From positions 1 to 35,762 of the forward strand of contig CAKZRR010000051.1 of assembly GCA_937146805.1 (NCBI GenBank): a stretch of 35,762 bases of DNA, given 5' to 3'. This document shows, piece by piece, positions 16,783 to 25,457 of this stretch. The stretch is from an uncultured Owenweeksia sp. GTDB lineage: Bacteria > Bacteroidota > Bacteroidia > Flavobacteriales > Schleiferiaceae. Each line of letters starts with the position of its first letter. Position 1 is the stretch's first letter. The notes below the pieces were generated by a model that was not told the DNA's origin, did no database searches, and saw nothing but the letters and a program-made list of their open reading frames with translations. A program made the translations under genes and the position numbers.

Positions 16783-18009
16783 ATGAATCAAAGAGTAGTA
16801 ATAACAGGTATTGGCATCCATTCTTGTCTAGGCAACTCAGTTGACGAAGTAACAGACTCCTTATACCAAGGCAAAAGTGGAATTGTTCTTGACCAAGATC
16901 GTAAAACTTTCGGGTTTAGATCTGGATTAACGGGCAGCGTAACTCTACCAAACTTAAAGGGTAAATTAGGAAGACGAGACCGTGTGGGTCTTTCTGAAGA
17001 AGCCATTTACGCTTACGAAGCTACTTTACAGGCTCTTGAACAGGCCAAGTTAGACACCGATTTTCTCGAAAAAAATGAAACCGGAATTTTATTTGGAAAC
17101 GATAGCTCTGCCAAAGCCGTTATGCAGGCCATCGATTTAATAAGAGAAAAAAAAGACACCACTTTACTGGGTTCAGGATCCATATTCCAATCCATGAACT
17201 GTACGGTAAGCATGAATCTTTCTACCATTTTTAAGCTTAAAGGAATAAACTTTACCATAAGCGCGGCTTGTGCTAGTGGCTCGCACAGCATTGGTTTAGG
17301 ATTTCACTTTATTAAATCGGGTATGCAGGATCGCATTATTTGCGGAGGGGCCCAAGAGGTAAACCCTTATGCCTTTGGGAGCTTTGATGGCTTAGGAGCT
17401 TTTTCTATTCGCGAAAATGAGCCTCAGCAAGCTTCACGCCCCTTTGACAGAGATCGAGACGGCCTAATTCCAAGTGGTGGCGCGGCTACTGTAATATTAG
17501 AATCGTTAGAATCGGCCCAAAAAAGAGGAGCACCCATTTTAGGTGAATTAGTGGGATATGGCTTTTCTTCCAACGGTGAACATATTTCCAACCCCAATTT
17601 AGACGGGCAAGTACGTGCTCTAAATATGGCGTTAAAGCAAGCACAACTTGATGCCAAAACAATTGACTATATTAATGCCCATGCTACCTCAACCCAAGTT
17701 GGAGATACCTTTGAGGCCAGAGCACTGGATCAAGTATTTGGAGAGCACCGCCCATTAATAAGTTCAACAAAATCAATGACGGGCCATGAGTGCTGGATGG
17801 CAGGCGCTAGTGAAATAGTGTACACACTTTTAATGATGAATAATGATTTTGTCGCGCCAAATATTAATTTTGCCAATCCGGATGAAGATTCGGCCAAGTT
17901 GAACATTGCCACGGAAACAACCGAAACTAACTTAAACTGTTTTCTATCAAACTCTTTTGGGTTTGGCGGCACCAATTCATCCCTTATTATTAAGAAATTT
18001 AAAAATTAA
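16783..18009 (+). CDS. Beta-ketoacyl-ACP synthase (FabF-like), ketosynthase 1
   Basis: A 408-residue condensing enzyme with a complete active site: Cys163 in SAACASG, His300 in NAHATS and His335 in SMTGHE. ATG 16783 is preferred because MNQRVVITGIG is the normal family start; a GTG at 16762 would overlap the reductase gene. It should extend an ACP-bound chain with malonyl-ACP. It is followed after 6 bases by an acyl carrier protein, which may be its usual partner. The C terminus ends in the normal SFGFGGTNSSLI motif, so the gene is intact. Confidence 0.9.
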   Translation: MNQRVVITGIGIHSCLGNSVDEVTDSLYQGKSGIVLDQDRKTFGFRSGLTGSVTLPNLKGKLGRRDRVGLSEEAIYAYEATLQALEQAKLDTDFLEKNETGILFGNDSSAKAVMQAIDLIREKKDTTLLGSGSIFQSMNCTVSMNLSTIFKLKGINFTISAACASGSHSIGLGFHFIKSGMQDRIICGGAQEVNPYAFGSFDGLGAFSIRENEPQQASRPFDRDRDGLIPSGGAATVILESLESAQKRGAPILGELVGYGFSSNGEHISNPNLDGQVRALNMALKQAQLDAKTIDYINAHATSTQVGDTFEARALDQVFGEHRPLISSTKSMTGHECWMAGASEIVYTLLMMNNDFVAPNINFANPDEDSAKLNIATETTETNLNCFLSNSFGFGGTNSSLIIKKFKN

Positions 18010-18015
18010 TGCCGC

Positions 18016-18273
18016 ATGGAAAAAACGATGACCAAAGAAAAAATCATCGAAACCATCAATGAGTTTTTGGTTGAAGAATTTGAGGTTGAAGCCAACCTTA
18101 TTACTCCAGATGCCAACCTAAAAGACACCTTAGACCTTGATAGCTTGGACTATGTGGATTTAGTTGTAATTATTGAAAGTAATTTTGGCTTTAAAGTTAC
18201 AGGCGAAGATTTTGTAGGAATTGAAACATTCCAACATTTCTACGATTTTGTAAACAAACGCCTAAATGGCTAA
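18016..18273 (+). CDS. Acyl carrier protein 1
   Basis: An 85-residue acidic four-helix protein with the phosphopantetheine site DSLDYVDL; the attachment serine is S43. Length and acidity are normal for ACP. A second in-frame ATG four codons in (18028) could also be the start. It carries the growing polyene chain or the starter unit. It overlaps the next acyltransferase gene by 8 bases. No phosphopantetheinyl transferase is in the window, so it must be activated by one encoded elsewhere. Confidence 0.9.
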   Translation: MEKTMTKEKIIETINEFLVEEFEVEANLITPDANLKDTLDLDSLDYVDLVVIIESNFGFKVTGEDFVGIETFQHFYDFVNKRLNG

Positions 18274-19129
18274 TTGGAAAGGCCAAAGCAAAGGAACACC
18301 GGCAGGTTACAAATTTTTTATTGTAATTATTAAAAACTTAGGTTTAAGGCCTGCTTACCTTCTTTTGTATCCTGTTGTTACGTATTACTACTTTTTTTCA
18401 AAGGCCTCTAATAATGCTATAAAGCAATATTTTAACAACCTTACGCAATTCCACACTAGTCACATTAAAACCTCGCGCTTTAAGCTTTATCTAAACATGG
18501 GTAAGGTTTTAATCGATAAAATCGCGCTATTATCCAATAGTACGTCTCCTCCAAAAGTAATTCACCAAGGCGGTGATAACTTACAAAACCTAGTTAAAAA
18601 CAATTCGGGTGGTTTTTTAATTAGCGCCCATATAGGTAATTGGGAAGTAGCTGGCAGTTTACTTAAAAGGCTAGATGCTAAAATAAACATTGTACTGCTT
18701 GATGGTGAAACAGAGGCTATTAAAAAGGTGATGAATAAAGCTATTGGTAGTCGGAGCTTTAATATTATACCTATGAAATCAGACATGTCTCATGTGTTTA
18801 AAATTCACCAAGCAGCTCAAAACAAAGAGCTCATCTGCATTCATGGTGATCGGTTTTTACCTGGCAGCAAAACTATTGAGGCTAGCTTTTTGAATAAAAA
18901 GGCCTCATTTCCCCTAGGCCCTTTTAGTATGGCGGCAAAACTTGAGCTACCAGTAGCTTTTGTATATGGCCTAAAACAAGAAACGGGCTTCTATAATTTT
19001 TACTGCAGTACACCTTTAGTTGGTCAAAACTCCGCAGATACAATTTTTGCTTCTTACCTTGCTTCCCTACAAACAATGGTGTCTAAATATCCACACCAAT
19101 GGTACAATTTTTATCCCTTTTGGAGTTAA
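18266..19129 (+). CDS. LpxL/HtrB-like lysophospholipid acyltransferase
   Basis: A 287-residue membrane-associated acyltransferase of the lipid A lauroyltransferase family. It has a hydrophobic segment at about 17-44 and the catalytic HIGNWE (HX4E, H122 to E127). The distance from N terminus to motif fits the family. Since LpxL enzymes take acyl groups from ACP, this one may move the finished polyene, or a fatty acid of the same lipid, from ACP to a lipid acceptor. It lies directly after an ACP gene, overlapping it by 8 bases. It is unlikely to be the housekeeping lipid A enzyme given this setting. Confidence 0.85.
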   Translation: MANWKGQSKGTPAGYKFFIVIIKNLGLRPAYLLLYPVVTYYYFFSKASNNAIKQYFNNLTQFHTSHIKTSRFKLYLNMGKVLIDKIALLSNSTSPPKVIHQGGDNLQNLVKNNSGGFLISAHIGNWEVAGSLLKRLDAKINIVLLDGETEAIKKVMNKAIGSRSFNIIPMKSDMSHVFKIHQAAQNKELICIHGDRFLPGSKTIEASFLNKKASFPLGPFSMAAKLELPVAFVYGLKQETGFYNFYCSTPLVGQNSADTIFASYLASLQTMVSKYPHQWYNFYPFWS

Positions 19130-19133
19130 ACAG

Positions 19134-19568
19134 ATGGCACTCATTAACAAACAAGAAATAGAACAGTATATACCGCAAAAGCAACCTATTGTAATGGTTA
19201 ATGAACTGTTGAAAAACACAGAAACTACTACGGTATCTAGCTTTACTGTGGAGACCTCTAATATATTTTGTGAGGGTGGCGAATTACAGGCACCTGGATT
19301 AATTGAGAATATTGCGCAAACAGCCGCTCTTAGAATGGGTTACCTAGCCAGCCAAAACGAATCTCAAAAGGAGCCACCAGTAGGGTTTATTGGTGCAATC
19401 TCAAAACTCTCTATTAAAACAACACCTAAGGTTGGTACCCTACTAACCACTACCGTAAGCATATTAAACGAAATTTTTGGCGTAACTCTAATTAAGGGTG
19501 AAGTATTTTGTGAGGGACAAGAAGTGGCTCAATGCGAAATGAAAATTGTAATCAGTTCGGCCGAATGA
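19134..19568 (+). CDS. Hotdog-fold 3-hydroxyacyl-ACP dehydratase, ApeP/COG4706-like
   Basis: A 144-residue hotdog protein starting at ATG 19134 (MALINKQEIEQYIP), 4 bases after the previous stop; an upstream in-frame ATG inside the acyltransferase gene is rejected. The helix APGLIENIAQTAA carries Glu58 where FabZ has its catalytic Glu. The usual HFPG loop with the catalytic His is absent, replaced by FCEGGELQAPG, and the PH of related N termini is PQ here. This matches the ApeP-type dehydratase family of aryl polyene clusters. It probably works together with the second hotdog dehydratase at 26019-26378 (see findings). Confidence 0.8.
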   Translation: MALINKQEIEQYIPQKQPIVMVNELLKNTETTTVSSFTVETSNIFCEGGELQAPGLIENIAQTAALRMGYLASQNESQKEPPVGFIGAISKLSIKTTPKVGTLLTTTVSILNEIFGVTLIKGEVFCEGQEVAQCEMKIVISSAE

Positions 19569-19984
19569 AAGATTTAAAGGCCTTTACTGAGTTTAAAGTT
19601 CGCTTTAGCGAAGTGGATAGCATGCGTGTAGTTTGGCATGGCAACTACCTAAAGTATTTTGAAGATGGCAGAGAAGCTTTTGGCTTACAGCACGATTTAG
19701 ATTATTTAAAATTATACGATTTAGGGTTTTTAACACCTATTGTACATACCGAACTCGACTTTAAGTGGCCACTTAGATATGGAGACACAGGAGTTATCGA
19801 AACTCGTTTAGAATCTTGCCTTGCTGCCAAAATCATTCATCATTATCGCATTTATAATGCACATACCGAAAAAACTTTAGTAACAGGTAAAACCATTCAG
19901 GTGTTCACCGATATTAAGGGGCAGTTGATACTTAATAACCCCGATTTTTATCAAAATTGGAAAAAGTTAAAAGGACTTAGCTAA
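19565..19984 (+). CDS. 4HBT-family acyl-CoA/ACP thioesterase
   Basis: A 139-residue hotdog thioesterase. The segment SEVDSMRVVWHGNYLKYFED holds the 4-hydroxybenzoyl-CoA thioesterase pattern, with Asp18 as likely catalytic residue, followed by the HGNYLKYFEDGREAF helix. ATG 19565 overlaps the stop of the dehydratase gene in an ATGA arrangement, which suggests translational coupling. In aryl polyene clusters such enzymes are thought to release stalled or finished chains from ACP; which of these applies here is unknown. Its stop is directly followed by the ATG of the next ketosynthase. Confidence 0.85.
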   Translation: MKDLKAFTEFKVRFSEVDSMRVVWHGNYLKYFEDGREAFGLQHDLDYLKLYDLGFLTPIVHTELDFKWPLRYGDTGVIETRLESCLAAKIIHHYRIYNAHTEKTLVTGKTIQVFTDIKGQLILNNPDFYQNWKKLKGLS

Positions 19985-21097
19985 ATGGATGTATTTGCCG
20001 GAGCCACTGCAGCTATTTGCCCTTTGGGAGATAATTTAGAAGTGATTTTTGAACAAATGTGTTTTGGTAAATCTGGAATTAAGACAAGTGAAAATTGTTT
20101 CGATTTACCGGGAGATCATTCGCTCGCTATAATGCCTCCGGGTTATGAGTCGCCAATGAGCAAACTAAAAACGATGCTTTGCAGAAGCATTGACGACAGC
20201 CTTCTTAAACTCACCCAACCCAAGTTACTCACCGACTCAAATACACAAGTGGTTATTTGCAGCACCAAAGGAGAAATTAATAAGCTTAGCACCAAAAACA
20301 GCAACGAGGCCGGCTTATATACTTTGGGTAATTTTGTAAAAAATCATTACAAACTAGCACATACGCCACTCATTATTTCAAATGCTTGTGTAAGCGGTAT
20401 TTCTGGAATAATTAATGGCGCTAGATCACTAAAAAGTAAACAAGCACAAAACGTATTGGTGATAGGAGCTGATTTAGTAAGCAAATTTACTTTAAGTGGC
20501 TTTCTTTCTTTTTTTGCCACCGATGAACAAGTTTGTCGACCATACGATTCAGATAGAAAGGGTATAAACTTAGGTGAAGCTGCAGCTTGTATTTGGATGA
20601 GCTCAAATGCAGGTATTTTTAAAAAAGCAACGGCTAAGTATCTGGGAGGTGCATGCGTAAATGATGCAAACCACATCTCTGGCCCATCACGCACCGGTGA
20701 AGGCTTATACCGAGCCACAAAACTGACCCTACAAGAAGCCAACTTACAACCCCAAAGCATAGATTATATTAATGCCCATGGCACGGCAACCCAGTACAAT
20801 GATGAAATGGAGGCTATTGCATTTAACCGATTACAGCTCCAGAACACACCACTAAACAGTTTTAAAGCATATCTTGGACACACCTTAGGAGCCGCTGGTC
20901 TAATTGAATCTGCCATAGCCTTAAAGTGCATGGAAAACAACACTTTACTTACCAGCCTAGGTTTTAAAAAACAAGGCACAAGTCAATCTTTAGAGGTTAT
21001 CACCCAAACACGTTCACGAGATATTCAAACCATACTTAAAACAGGATCGGGATTTGGAGGAACCAATGCTGCTGTAATTTTTAGTAAAAATGGATAG
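19985..21097 (+). CDS. Beta-ketoacyl synthase, ketosynthase 2 (short form)
   Basis: A 370-residue condensing enzyme, about 40 residues shorter than FabF, with the shortening mostly in the N-terminal half. The active site is complete: Cys135 in SNACVSG, His265 in NAHGTAT and His299 in YLGHTLG. The C terminus is the usual GSGFGGTNAA. The ATG directly abuts the thioesterase stop (TAAATG). It overlaps by 8 bases the next gene, a ketosynthase-like protein without the cysteine, so the two may form a heterodimer. Confidence 0.85.
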   Translation: MDVFAGATAAICPLGDNLEVIFEQMCFGKSGIKTSENCFDLPGDHSLAIMPPGYESPMSKLKTMLCRSIDDSLLKLTQPKLLTDSNTQVVICSTKGEINKLSTKNSNEAGLYTLGNFVKNHYKLAHTPLIISNACVSGISGIINGARSLKSKQAQNVLVIGADLVSKFTLSGFLSFFATDEQVCRPYDSDRKGINLGEAAACIWMSSNAGIFKKATAKYLGGACVNDANHISGPSRTGEGLYRATKLTLQEANLQPQSIDYINAHGTATQYNDEMEAIAFNRLQLQNTPLNSFKAYLGHTLGAAGLIESAIALKCMENNTLLTSLGFKKQGTSQSLEVITQTRSRDIQTILKTGSGFGGTNAAVIFSKNG

Positions 21098-21683
21098 CTT
21101 ATACCTACAGTCATTTGCCCAAATTGATGCTAAAGGATTTCGCCTTAACGGAAAAACCCTCCTGCCTTATCATTCAACCGATTTCCTAAAAAAAATATAC
21201 CAGCAGCAGAAACTCCAGTACCCAAAGTTTCATAAAATGGATACCTTATGTCAAATGGGCTTACTAGCCAGCGAAATAATTTTAAAGGAAGACAACCTTA
21301 TAGAAAGTATTGAAAGCCATGAAATTGCTTTGCTATTTGCCAATGCTCAATCTAGCTTACAAAGCGACCAAACACATATTTTAAATTTTAGTGAAAATCA
21401 AGCCAGCCCGGCCAATTTTGTATATACACTACCCAATATAGTGCTTGGTGAAATTTGCATCCGCCATAAGCTCTACAGCGAAACTAATTTCTATATTTTT
21501 GAAAACTTCGATATTGAAAAACTACTAAAACAAGCTACAATACTTTTAAGTACTACGCAGCATAAAATGTGCCTCTTAGGTTGGATTGACTCTATTGAGG
21601 AGAAACCAAACTGCCATTTGTTTTTATTAAACAAAACAGGCACCGTGCAAGCCACTAAAAAACATTTACAAGCGCTAATTTAG
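21090..21683 (+). CDS. Ketosynthase-like half protein without catalytic cysteine
   Basis: A 197-residue protein that matches the N-terminal half of beta-ketoacyl synthases of the aryl polyene type (PF13723-like): SPANFVYTLPNIVLGEIC corresponds to the stretch just before the active site. The region that should carry the cysteine reads NFYIFEN, with no Cys, and the C-terminal half with the two histidines is missing. This is a normal, intact short gene of these clusters and not an obvious pseudogene, as it is tightly placed between KS2 and ACP2. Likely a non-catalytic partner or chain-length factor; the assignment rests on pattern and context. Confidence 0.65.
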   Translation: MDSLYLQSFAQIDAKGFRLNGKTLLPYHSTDFLKKIYQQQKLQYPKFHKMDTLCQMGLLASEIILKEDNLIESIESHEIALLFANAQSSLQSDQTHILNFSENQASPANFVYTLPNIVLGEICIRHKLYSETNFYIFENFDIEKLLKQATILLSTTQHKMCLLGWIDSIEEKPNCHLFLLNKTGTVQATKKHLQALI

Positions 21684-21696
21684 AGCTCAACAGACC

Positions 21697-21951
21697 ATGG
21701 AAAATTTAGAAGAAAAACTAAAAACACAAATCATAACACAACTTAATCTTGAAGAAGTTGGAGTAGAAGACTTTGGAAATGACGATCCTATATTTGGAGA
21801 TGGCTTGGGGCTAGATTCAATTGATGCCTTAGAGTTGATTGTATTATTGGAAAAAGAATATGGCTTAAAAGTGGCTAACCCCGAAGAGGGTGGTAAAATT
21901 TTTACCAGCATAAATACGATGGCAAACTATATTAGAGAAAACACCAAGTAA
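21697..21951 (+). CDS. Acyl carrier protein 2
   Basis: An 84-residue acidic ACP with the attachment site GLDSIDALEL; the serine is S41. It is clearly different from ACP1 (GLGLDSID against LDLDSLD), so the two may serve starter and extension, or polyene and fatty acyl chains. Aryl polyene clusters of E. coli also have two ACPs (ApeE and ApeF). It lies 13 bases after the ketosynthase-like half protein and 2 bases before ketosynthase 3. Confidence 0.9.
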   Translation: MENLEEKLKTQIITQLNLEEVGVEDFGNDDPIFGDGLGLDSIDALELIVLLEKEYGLKVANPEEGGKIFTSINTMANYIRENTK

Positions 21952-21953
21952 GG

Positions 21954-23144
21954 ATGGAAATTGCCATTACAGGCATGGGTATTGTTTCGGCTATAGGAAA
22001 CAATGTTGCCGAAAATTTTGCTGCCTTAAAACTGCAAAAAACGGGTATAAAAAAAGCGGTGCATCTAGACAGTCGTCTTAAAAACTCCCATGCCTTTGGC
22101 GAAGTTAGTTTATCCAACAGCAAGCTAAAAGAAGAGCTTGGCATTAGCGGCAATCAAAGCATAAGCCGTTCAAGCCTTTTAGGAATTAAGGCAATAAAAG
22201 AATCCATCGAGGGGTTGCCAAAAATTGAAAATACAGGTTTAATATCAGGAACGACCAATGGAGGAATGGACCTGAGTGAAGCCTTTTTTAAAGAGTGGCA
22301 ACAGCAAAATAATCTTAAAAATATTGAAGCTCTTTTAACGCATGATTGTGGCGATACTACCCTTAAAATGAGTCAGTATTTTGGCAACTTTGATTATATC
22401 AACACCATTAGCACAGCCTGCTCTTCGGCTGCCAACGCTTTTATCCTAGGATCCAACCTGCTAAAAACCAAAAGATTAAATAGAGTAATAGTAGGAGGTG
22501 TTGATCCTTTAACTTTTTTTACCGCCAATGGTTTTAACTCACTTATGATTTTAGATAAGGAATGGTGCAAACCCTTTTCCGAAAACCGAGCAGGGTTAAA
22601 CTTAGGAGAAGCAGCTGCCTTTTTAGTACTTGAAAACCTAGCTGATGCTAAAGCTCATAATCATCCTGTAAAAGCAATGCTTACTGGCTACGCCAACACA
22701 AATGATGCCTATCATCAAACCGCCTCATCTGCCCAAGGTGATGGTGCCTTTTTAGCCATGAAACAAGCCCTTGCCCATGCTAGTTTACATCCAAATAATA
22801 TTGATTACATAAATGCCCATGGCACAGGTACCAAAAACAACGATGCCTCGGAATGGGCTGCATTACAAAGAGTTTTTGGTAAAAAAACACCTCCTTTTAG
22901 CAGCACCAAATCATTTACTGGTCACACACTGGGCGCTGCCGGTGCCGTAGAAGCTGTTTACAGCCTGCTTGCTATTCAACATCAAGTACTGTTTCCCAAC
23001 TTAAATTGCCAAAATTCACTCACCCAAAATGTGGCGTCTCCCATCAGTTCAGTTGCGTCAAGCGCGATAGATCATGTGCTTTCAAACTCCTTTGGATTTG
23101 GAGGAAATTGTACTTCATTAGTTTTTTCTAAACCCCAAATCTAA
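21954..23144 (+). CDS. Beta-ketoacyl-ACP synthase (FabF-like), ketosynthase 3
   Basis: A 396-residue condensing enzyme with Cys156 in STACSSA, His289 in NAHGTGT and His324 in FTGHTLG, and the C-terminal NSFGFGGN. It is the most canonical ketosynthase of the operon. It stands directly before a chain-length-factor-like gene (7 bases apart), the same order as in type II polyketide systems, and would be the counterpart of the E. coli ApeO-ApeC heterodimer. Start ATG 21954 gives the normal MEIAITGMGIVS. Confidence 0.9.
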   Translation: MEIAITGMGIVSAIGNNVAENFAALKLQKTGIKKAVHLDSRLKNSHAFGEVSLSNSKLKEELGISGNQSISRSSLLGIKAIKESIEGLPKIENTGLISGTTNGGMDLSEAFFKEWQQQNNLKNIEALLTHDCGDTTLKMSQYFGNFDYINTISTACSSAANAFILGSNLLKTKRLNRVIVGGVDPLTFFTANGFNSLMILDKEWCKPFSENRAGLNLGEAAAFLVLENLADAKAHNHPVKAMLTGYANTNDAYHQTASSAQGDGAFLAMKQALAHASLHPNNIDYINAHGTGTKNNDASEWAALQRVFGKKTPPFSSTKSFTGHTLGAAGAVEAVYSLLAIQHQVLFPNLNCQNSLTQNVASPISSVASSAIDHVLSNSFGFGGNCTSLVFSKPQI

Positions 23145-23151
23145 ACACACT

Positions 23152-24084
23152 ATGCCACTTTTTTTTGAGGGTTCTTCCAGCATTTCGCATCAATCACCTA
23201 GTGCCAACAAAAAACTTAGTTTACTCAAGCTATCTAATGAACTTAACCCCTTAATAGAACCCCAGTATAGCCAAAAACTTAAGCCAGCAAGCTTAAGGCG
23301 CATGAATAAACCCGTAAAAATGGGCAGTTACTGTGCCGCAAGTTTAACGGAGGAAAATGAACAAACACAAGGTATTATTGTAGGTACTGGCTTGGGATGC
23401 ATTAACGATACCGAACGCTTTCTTAGTGATACCATTGAGCAAAAGGAAGGAACCTTATCACCTACGGCCTTTATGCAATCAACCCACAACTCGCTGGCCG
23501 GCCAAATTGCTCTACAGCAGAAAAACAAAGCTTACAATATGACTTTTGTGCAAGGCGCTATTTCTTTTGAAAAAGCTTTAGAAGATGCACAAATGCAATG
23601 CGAATTACAGCCACCGTCATCCTTACTTGTAGGAGCCGTAGATGAAAACACCATGCAATTAGAAGTTTTACTTGATCATTTATCTTCTAAACTTTCTGTT
23701 AATAAGCCATTTATTGGTGAGGGAGCTAACTTCTTTAAAGTAGGGTCAAAACACCAACCTAGCACCATAGCCGAATTAACTTATTTAGACACTTCTAGTA
23801 AAAACGAATCGGAAAGTGTATTTTTAGACCGTAATCAAATTAACACAGAAAGTTTTGATTGGATACTAAATGGTGGATTTGACTTGAACAGTAACTCCAA
23901 TGTACTTAATTTTAAAGAGTACTGCGGAGAATACTATACGGCCACGGCCTTTGCATGTCACCTAGCATTGCTCGCTTTTCAAAACCTTTTGGCAAATGCC
24001 CCAGCAGCGGTTGGGTCTGTTTTGATTCTAAATAAATTTGGATTTTATAAAAGCGTAATAACCCTGGAAAATGTTAAAATTTAA
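23152..24084 (+). CDS. Chain-length-factor-like ketosynthase homologue (Gln in place of Cys)
   Basis: A 310-residue ketosynthase-fold protein. The conserved N-terminal features are kept (GTGLGC at 79-83, SPTAFMQSTHNSLAGQIA), but the active-site cysteine is replaced by Gln134 (MTFVQGA), the substitution typical of chain-length factors in type II polyketide synthases. The C-terminal half is shortened and has none of the catalytic histidine motifs. It would pair with ketosynthase 3 and set the polyene length. Its end overlaps the deacetylase gene by 14 bases. Confidence 0.75.
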   Translation: MPLFFEGSSSISHQSPSANKKLSLLKLSNELNPLIEPQYSQKLKPASLRRMNKPVKMGSYCAASLTEENEQTQGIIVGTGLGCINDTERFLSDTIEQKEGTLSPTAFMQSTHNSLAGQIALQQKNKAYNMTFVQGAISFEKALEDAQMQCELQPPSSLLVGAVDENTMQLEVLLDHLSSKLSVNKPFIGEGANFFKVGSKHQPSTIAELTYLDTSSKNESESVFLDRNQINTESFDWILNGGFDLNSNSNVLNFKEYCGEYYTATAFACHLALLAFQNLLANAPAAVGSVLILNKFGFYKSVITLENVKI

Positions 24085-24838
24085 ACCCCTTCGCGTTCTT
24101 TTTGTACTTCTTTTTGTGGCAGGCATAGCCTTGTATTATTTTCAAATGGCTGAGATATGGATGCTCATAAGCCTGGTATTCTTGTATCTTATTTTACTGG
24201 CTTGGGGCTCTAGCACTATTAAAAGTCAGTTTTTTACACCTACCATTTCTAAGTTAAAAAACGAAAAGCAAATTGCCATTACCTTTGATGATGGACCACA
24301 CACCAATACACCCGAAATTTTAGAAATATTAGATAAACACAATGCCAAGGCCACCTTTTTTTGCATTGGTAGCCAGGTAGAGGCACATCCAGAAATAGCC
24401 AAACTTATTGTTGAAAAAGGACACACTATAGGCAACCATAGCTACAGCCACTCTACATCATGGGGATGGATGAGTACCAAAAAAATAAAAAAAGAAATTA
24501 GCCAAACACAAGAAAGCATTGCCAAAGTAACAGGCGTTAAACCTCATCTGTTTAGACCTCCTTTTGGCGTAACGAATCCGCAAGTTTCAAGAGCTTTAAA
24601 ACAAAGTGAATTACAAACTGTTGGCTGGAACCTAAGAAGCCTTGACACCAAAATTAAAGAACCCAAAAAGCTTTGGGAACGTGTTAAAAGTAAATTGGAG
24701 GGGCGAGCCATTATACTTTTTCATGATACCATGCCACATAGCAATAAAGTGGTAAATGCTTTGCTCAACACCTGTGCTAAACGTGGCATCGAAATTGTCC
24801 CTATTGATACATTATCTCAAAATAACGTACATGCTTAA
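24071..24838 (+). CDS. Membrane-anchored polysaccharide deacetylase (NodB domain)
   Basis: A 255-residue protein with two N-terminal membrane segments (about 8-24 and 28-46) and a complete NodB domain: TFDDGPH (D73, D74), the zinc histidines in GNHSYSH (H123, H127), RPPFG (R162) and LFHD (H218, D219). All catalytic residues are present, so it should be an active metal-dependent N-deacetylase. Its presence in a pigment operon, with a glycosyltransferase three genes later, suggests that it deacetylates an amino sugar such as a GlcNAc in a glycolipid carrier. It overlaps both its neighbours (14 bases before, 8 after). Confidence 0.88.
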   Translation: MLKFKPLRVLFVLLFVAGIALYYFQMAEIWMLISLVFLYLILLAWGSSTIKSQFFTPTISKLKNEKQIAITFDDGPHTNTPEILEILDKHNAKATFFCIGSQVEAHPEIAKLIVEKGHTIGNHSYSHSTSWGWMSTKKIKKEISQTQESIAKVTGVKPHLFRPPFGVTNPQVSRALKQSELQTVGWNLRSLDTKIKEPKKLWERVKSKLEGRAIILFHDTMPHSNKVVNALLNTCAKRGIEIVPIDTLSQNNVHA

Positions 24839-25457
24839 ATATATTTGGCTGAGTGTTTTCCTTATCCCCCACTTAGGCCTATCCCAAAATTTAACTCCCT
24901 GTAAAAATCCCGCCCAAGCGCTTACAATTTTTCAAGAAATAAACACAAAAAATCAAAGCTTAGCCTGCGACTTTATCCAACATAAGCACTTTAGCTTTAT
25001 GGATAAACCTTTAATTTCGGAAGGGAAGTTTTACTATCAACAACAGGAAAATCTTCGTTGGGAATATCAAACCCCCATTAAATATATTTTAATAGTTAGC
25101 GATGGACTTATTAAAATTAGTGAGGACGGCCAAACAAAAGAGTACTCGGCCAACGCCAACGTTTTGTTTAAAACCATTAAGGAAACCATTATGGGTTGTG
25201 TGAATGGCAGTATTGTTAACGACCCAAAATACACCACTCAATTTTATGAAAATGAAAATGAACTTCAACTTAAGCTAACCCCTAAGGGCAATGATATTAA
25301 AGACTTTATGGCCGAAATAAACATTTATGTAAATAAGCACAAGGGGCATATTAATAAGTTACTGTTGATAGACGGTGCCAAAGACAGCACGGAGATAATT
25401 TTTGAAAACATTGAAATAAATCAACCCATTGAAGCGCTCCTTTTTAAAAAGCTATAA
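24831..25457 (+). CDS. LolA-like outer-membrane lipoprotein carrier
   Basis: A 208-residue periplasmic protein. The start at ATG 24831 overlaps the deacetylase stop and gives a clear signal peptide (MLKYIWLSVFLIPHLGLSQ). The mature part has LolA character: SLACDFIQHKHFSFMDKPLISEGKFYY and ENLRWEYQTP, the strand pattern that binds a lipid tail. LolA moves lipoproteins to the outer membrane; cluster-linked LolA proteins in aryl polyene systems are thought to move the hydrophobic pigment. A housekeeping LolA is expected elsewhere. Next gene overlaps by 29 bases. Confidence 0.82.
   Translation: MLKYIWLSVFLIPHLGLSQNLTPCKNPAQALTIFQEINTKNQSLACDFIQHKHFSFMDKPLISEGKFYYQQQENLRWEYQTPIKYILIVSDGLIKISEDGQTKEYSANANVLFKTIKETIMGCVNGSIVNDPKYTTQFYENENELQLKLTPKGNDIKDFMAEINIYVNKHKGHINKLLLIDGAKDSTEIIFENIEINQPIEALLFKKL

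Noticed and set aside
16788-17975. Several open frames of 70-90 codons on the minus strand
   Set aside because: They lie opposite the intact ketosynthase 1 gene, have unlikely protein composition and match no family; they are mirror frames.
20347-20760. A 137-codon open frame on the minus strand
   Set aside because: Antisense to ketosynthase 2, which has its complete active site in this stretch.
21090-21683. Ketosynthase pseudogene
   Set aside because: Although the catalytic residues and C-terminal half are missing, the frame is intact, tightly coupled to neighbours and of a length I know from related clusters, so a functional non-catalytic partner is more likely.
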